A stretch of DNA of 6,968 bases, taken from Bacilli bacterium (GTDB taxonomy: Bacteria; Bacillota_I; Bacilli_A; RFN20; CAG-288). This document shows, in pieces, positions 5,470 through 6,968 of this stretch (positions within the stretch are counted from its first letter, which is position 1; the number at the start of each line of letters is the position of its first letter). Both the position numbers and the translations under genes were made by a program. Under the pieces are notes generated by a model. The model did no database searches and had not been told where the DNA came from. It was given only the letters and a program-made list of their open reading frames with translations. The DNA lies in NCBI GenBank assembly GCA_900763245.1, contig CAAFJQ010000065.1, positions 1 to 6,968 of the forward strand, in the 5' to 3' direction.

Positions 5470-6837
5470 ATGCCAGAAACAATCAAAGAAAGACAACTAA
5501 ACGAAATCAACGATAAACTGATGGCCAGATTGAGCAACACGCTTGATCCAAAGCTCTTCGACACTTTGTTTTCCGGTGGCTCCTTCCAGCTGAAATCCCT
5601 TCAGGGAGATAAAGCGACATTCCTTTGCGAAGATGAATCTATTGCAACCATCATCAAGACAACCTGCACATCTTCTCTTCAGAAAATCCTTTCCGAATTC
5701 TTGGAGAACGACAATGTCCAGTTGGAAATCTTAGACAAAAAAAGTTATGCAAGAAGAAAAGAAAGCATCGAACAGACTACCTCTTCCTTCTTCAAAAACA
5801 GCTGTCTTCTTCCGCAGTTCTCTATCGATTCCTTTGTTGTCGGTCCGAATAACAGAAGCGCTTATGCCGCTGCTTTATATGCGATAAACAGCCCCTGTTC
5901 AAGCAATCCGATTTTCCTTTATTCAAAGTCAGGATTAGGAAAAACACATCTGATTCAGGCGATTGGAAACGAATACAAGGCCCGTCATCCTGAAGCAAAA
6001 GTCCTTTATATTACTAGCGATGATTTCTTAAACGAATACGTCAAATATATACGAGGTCAAAGAGCTGATGAACTGAGAGATTTCTTCACCACGGTCGATA
6101 TGCTTCTCATCGATGACATTCAGTTTTTGGCCGGTAGAGTCGAAACACAGAAGATGTTCTTCAATATCTTCAACTTCCTCATCTCCCACAACAGACAGAT
6201 CATCATCACATCCGACTGCTCGCCAAGCGAGCTGAAAGATCTTCCTGATCGTCTTGTCTCCCGTTTCTCAGGAGGTCTCACCGTCTCTATCACATCCCCT
6301 AACAAAGATACCTTGATCGACATTCTGAAGATGAAGATCAAAGTCAGAGGATTGGATGAAAAGATGTTCGCACCTGAGGTTTTAGACTATCTTTCTCAGA
6401 ATTATTGTAAAAATGTCCGTGAATTAGAGGGTGCCTTCACCACACTGCTCTTTGCTATCACCACCTGCAAGCATCCTGATGTCATCGATATGGCATTCAC
6501 GAAAACTGTTTTCCAAGTCGACGAAAAGAAGAAGGAAAACAGAGGGAAAATCACCATCGATACCATCATCAACGAAGTCGGAGAATACTATTCCATCACA
6601 GAGAGTCAGCTGAAGAGCAAATCCAGAATCGGTCAGATCGCACTTGCCAGACAGATTGCGATGTACTTAGCCAGAACCTTATTGAACATGACTTACCAAG
6701 GCATCGGAAAATCTTTCGGCAAAGACCATACGACTGTCATGGCAAACGTTCAGAAAATCCAGGAAAGCGAAAAGAACGATGCGATGATGAAGACGACTTT
6801 GGAGAAGCTGAGCAAGCAGATTCTCGCTCAAGAATGA
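5470..6837 (+). CDS. dnaA: Chromosomal replication initiator protein DnaA
   Basis: 455-residue DnaA, close to the usual length (B. subtilis about 446). It binds DnaA boxes at oriC, oligomerises with ATP, melts the origin and helps load the helicase. Domain I is about 1-85 and divergent: the usual conserved Trp after the FET-like motif is Leu (FDTLF, 30-34). A short linker spans about 86-105. AAA+ domain III contains Walker A SKSGLGKT (142-149), Walker B LLIDD (202-206), sensor-1 ITSD (236-239), the box VII arginines DRLVSRF (250-256) and sensor-2 NVRELEG (305-311). DNA-binding domain IV (about 350-455) holds RQIAMYLAR (384-392) and the DnaA signature FGKDHTTVM (406-414). Oddities: Ser142 replaces the first P-loop glycine, SDRPP is SDCSP, RFxWGL is RFSGGL, and the signature loop is one residue shorter than FGGRDHTTV with Lys for Arg. 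None interrupts the frame. Boxes flank the gene on both sides, and dnaN should follow. Confidence 0.99.
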   Translation: MPETIKERQLNEINDKLMARLSNTLDPKLFDTLFSGGSFQLKSLQGDKATFLCEDESIATIIKTTCTSSLQKILSEFLENDNVQLEILDKKSYARRKESIEQTTSSFFKNSCLLPQFSIDSFVVGPNNRSAYAAALYAINSPCSSNPIFLYSKSGLGKTHLIQAIGNEYKARHPEAKVLYITSDDFLNEYVKYIRGQRADELRDFFTTVDMLLIDDIQFLAGRVETQKMFFNIFNFLISHNRQIIITSDCSPSELKDLPDRLVSRFSGGLTVSITSPNKDTLIDILKMKIKVRGLDEKMFAPEVLDYLSQNYCKNVRELEGAFTTLLFAITTCKHPDVIDMAFTKTVFQVDEKKKENRGKITIDTIINEVGEYYSITESQLKSKSRIGQIALARQIAMYLARTLLNMTYQGIGKSFGKDHTTVMANVQKIQESEKNDAMMKTTLEKLSKQILAQE

Positions 6838-6842
6838 TTCTT

Positions 6843-6876
6843 ACCTCTTAGGCAGCCACCTAAGAGGTTTTCTTTT
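6843..6876 (+). terminator. Intrinsic terminator after dnaA
   Basis: A perfect 10-bp stem, ACCTCTTAGG (6843-6852) with CCTAAGAGGT (6859-6868), has a 6-base loop and is followed by TTTTCTTTT. It starts 5 bases after the dnaA stop. It should end or attenuate dnaA transcripts before the next gene, so dnaN may need its own promoter. The last T residues are also the start of a DnaA box. Confidence 0.93.
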
Positions 6877-6887
6877 ATCCACAATAG

Positions 6888-6927
6888 TCTGTGGTTATCC
6901 CAAATTCATGCACCACAGAACCACAGA
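6888..6927. repeat. Inverted and tandem repeats in the oriC spacer
   Basis: TCTGTGGTT (6888-6896) is the exact inverse of AACCACAGA (6919-6927), separated by 22 bases. The right arm sits in a tandem duplication, ACCACAGA at 6912-6919 and again at 6920-6927. The TGTGG/CCACA cores resemble part of a DnaA box but lack the ATAA half, so these may be weak DnaA-ATP sites or a separate structure. Confidence 0.6.
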
Positions 6928-6932
6928 TAGTC

Positions 6933-6948
6933 TTATCAACGTTGATAA
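6933..6948. repeat. Palindrome of two facing DnaA boxes
   Basis: TTATCAACGTTGATAA is a perfect 16-base palindrome. It reads as TTATCAACG on plus (6933-6941) and on minus (6948-6940), sharing the central CG. TTATCAACA is used as a box variant twice upstream of dnaA, so this is plausibly a paired DnaA site, though the shared centre means both may not be filled at once. Confidence 0.75.
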
Positions 6949-6968
6949 CTTTCCAACTTAATTTTCTC

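Larger units (their letters stand above)
6875..6948. other. oriC: oriC downstream subregion: DnaA boxes after dnaA
   Basis: Second box cluster, in the spacer that should lead to dnaN. A perfect TTATCCACA lies at 6875-6883 (plus), a weak TTATCCCAA at 6895-6903 (plus), and two facing boxes form a palindrome at 6933-6948. With the cluster at 4992-5391 this gives the bipartite origin flanking dnaA that is known from B. subtilis. The window stops 20 bases after the palindrome, so an unwinding element and further boxes may lie outside it. Confidence 0.88.

Noticed and set aside
5343..5564. Minus-strand 73-codon open frame across the start of dnaA
   Set aside because: It is antisense to the dnaA start and promoter, crosses a DnaA box and has no ribosome site.

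Overview
The window fits a low-to-moderate GC member of the Bacillota (Firmicutes). DnaA has the Gram-positive layout, the Shine-Dalgarno sequences are strong and purine-rich, the origin is a dense field of TTATCCACA-type boxes, and the ABC exporter pair is of a kind common in gut and oral Firmicutes. The divergent DnaA makes me think of the Erysipelotrichia, but that is an impression and was not tested by search. TGA is a normal stop codon here: it ends both dnaA and the upstream ABC gene.

Layout from left to right. Bases 1-31 are not biological; they match the Illumina TruSeq adapter, so this is a contig end with untrimmed adapter. Real sequence starts at about base 32, inside a plus-strand gene for a COG1373-type ATPase (AAA_14 plus DUF4143) that has lost its N-terminus and P-loop. 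A short convergent intergenic region (965-1014) holds a nested inverted repeat. Two minus-strand genes follow (4463 to 1015) that overlap by 4 bases and encode the half-transporters of a heterodimeric ABC exporter. Their nucleotide-binding motifs are complementary: one subunit has LSGGQ but Asp in place of the catalytic Glu, and the other has the Glu but a degenerate signature. Between the exporter and the origin, 4505-4789 on the minus strand looks like an unannotated small gene or gene remnant interrupted by a TGA.

The right half is the chromosomal replication origin. An upstream cluster of about 15 DnaA boxes (4992-5391) precedes the dnaA promoter, a 5'UTR hairpin and dnaA (5470-6837). A strong intrinsic terminator follows dnaA. 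A second DnaA-box cluster (6875-6948) includes a perfect palindrome of two facing boxes. This is a bipartite oriC flanking dnaA, as in Bacillus subtilis; dnaN is expected just past the right edge.

Forks leaving this origin would run co-directionally with dnaA on the right and with the ABC operon on the left, while the truncated ATPase gene would be head-on. No rpmH or rnpA lies divergently next to dnaA, where many Bacillota keep them. I see no convincing new multi-gene system. The most useful points are the adapter artefact, the hidden minus-strand remnant, the ABC asymmetry, the unusual DnaA residues and the fine structure of the origin.
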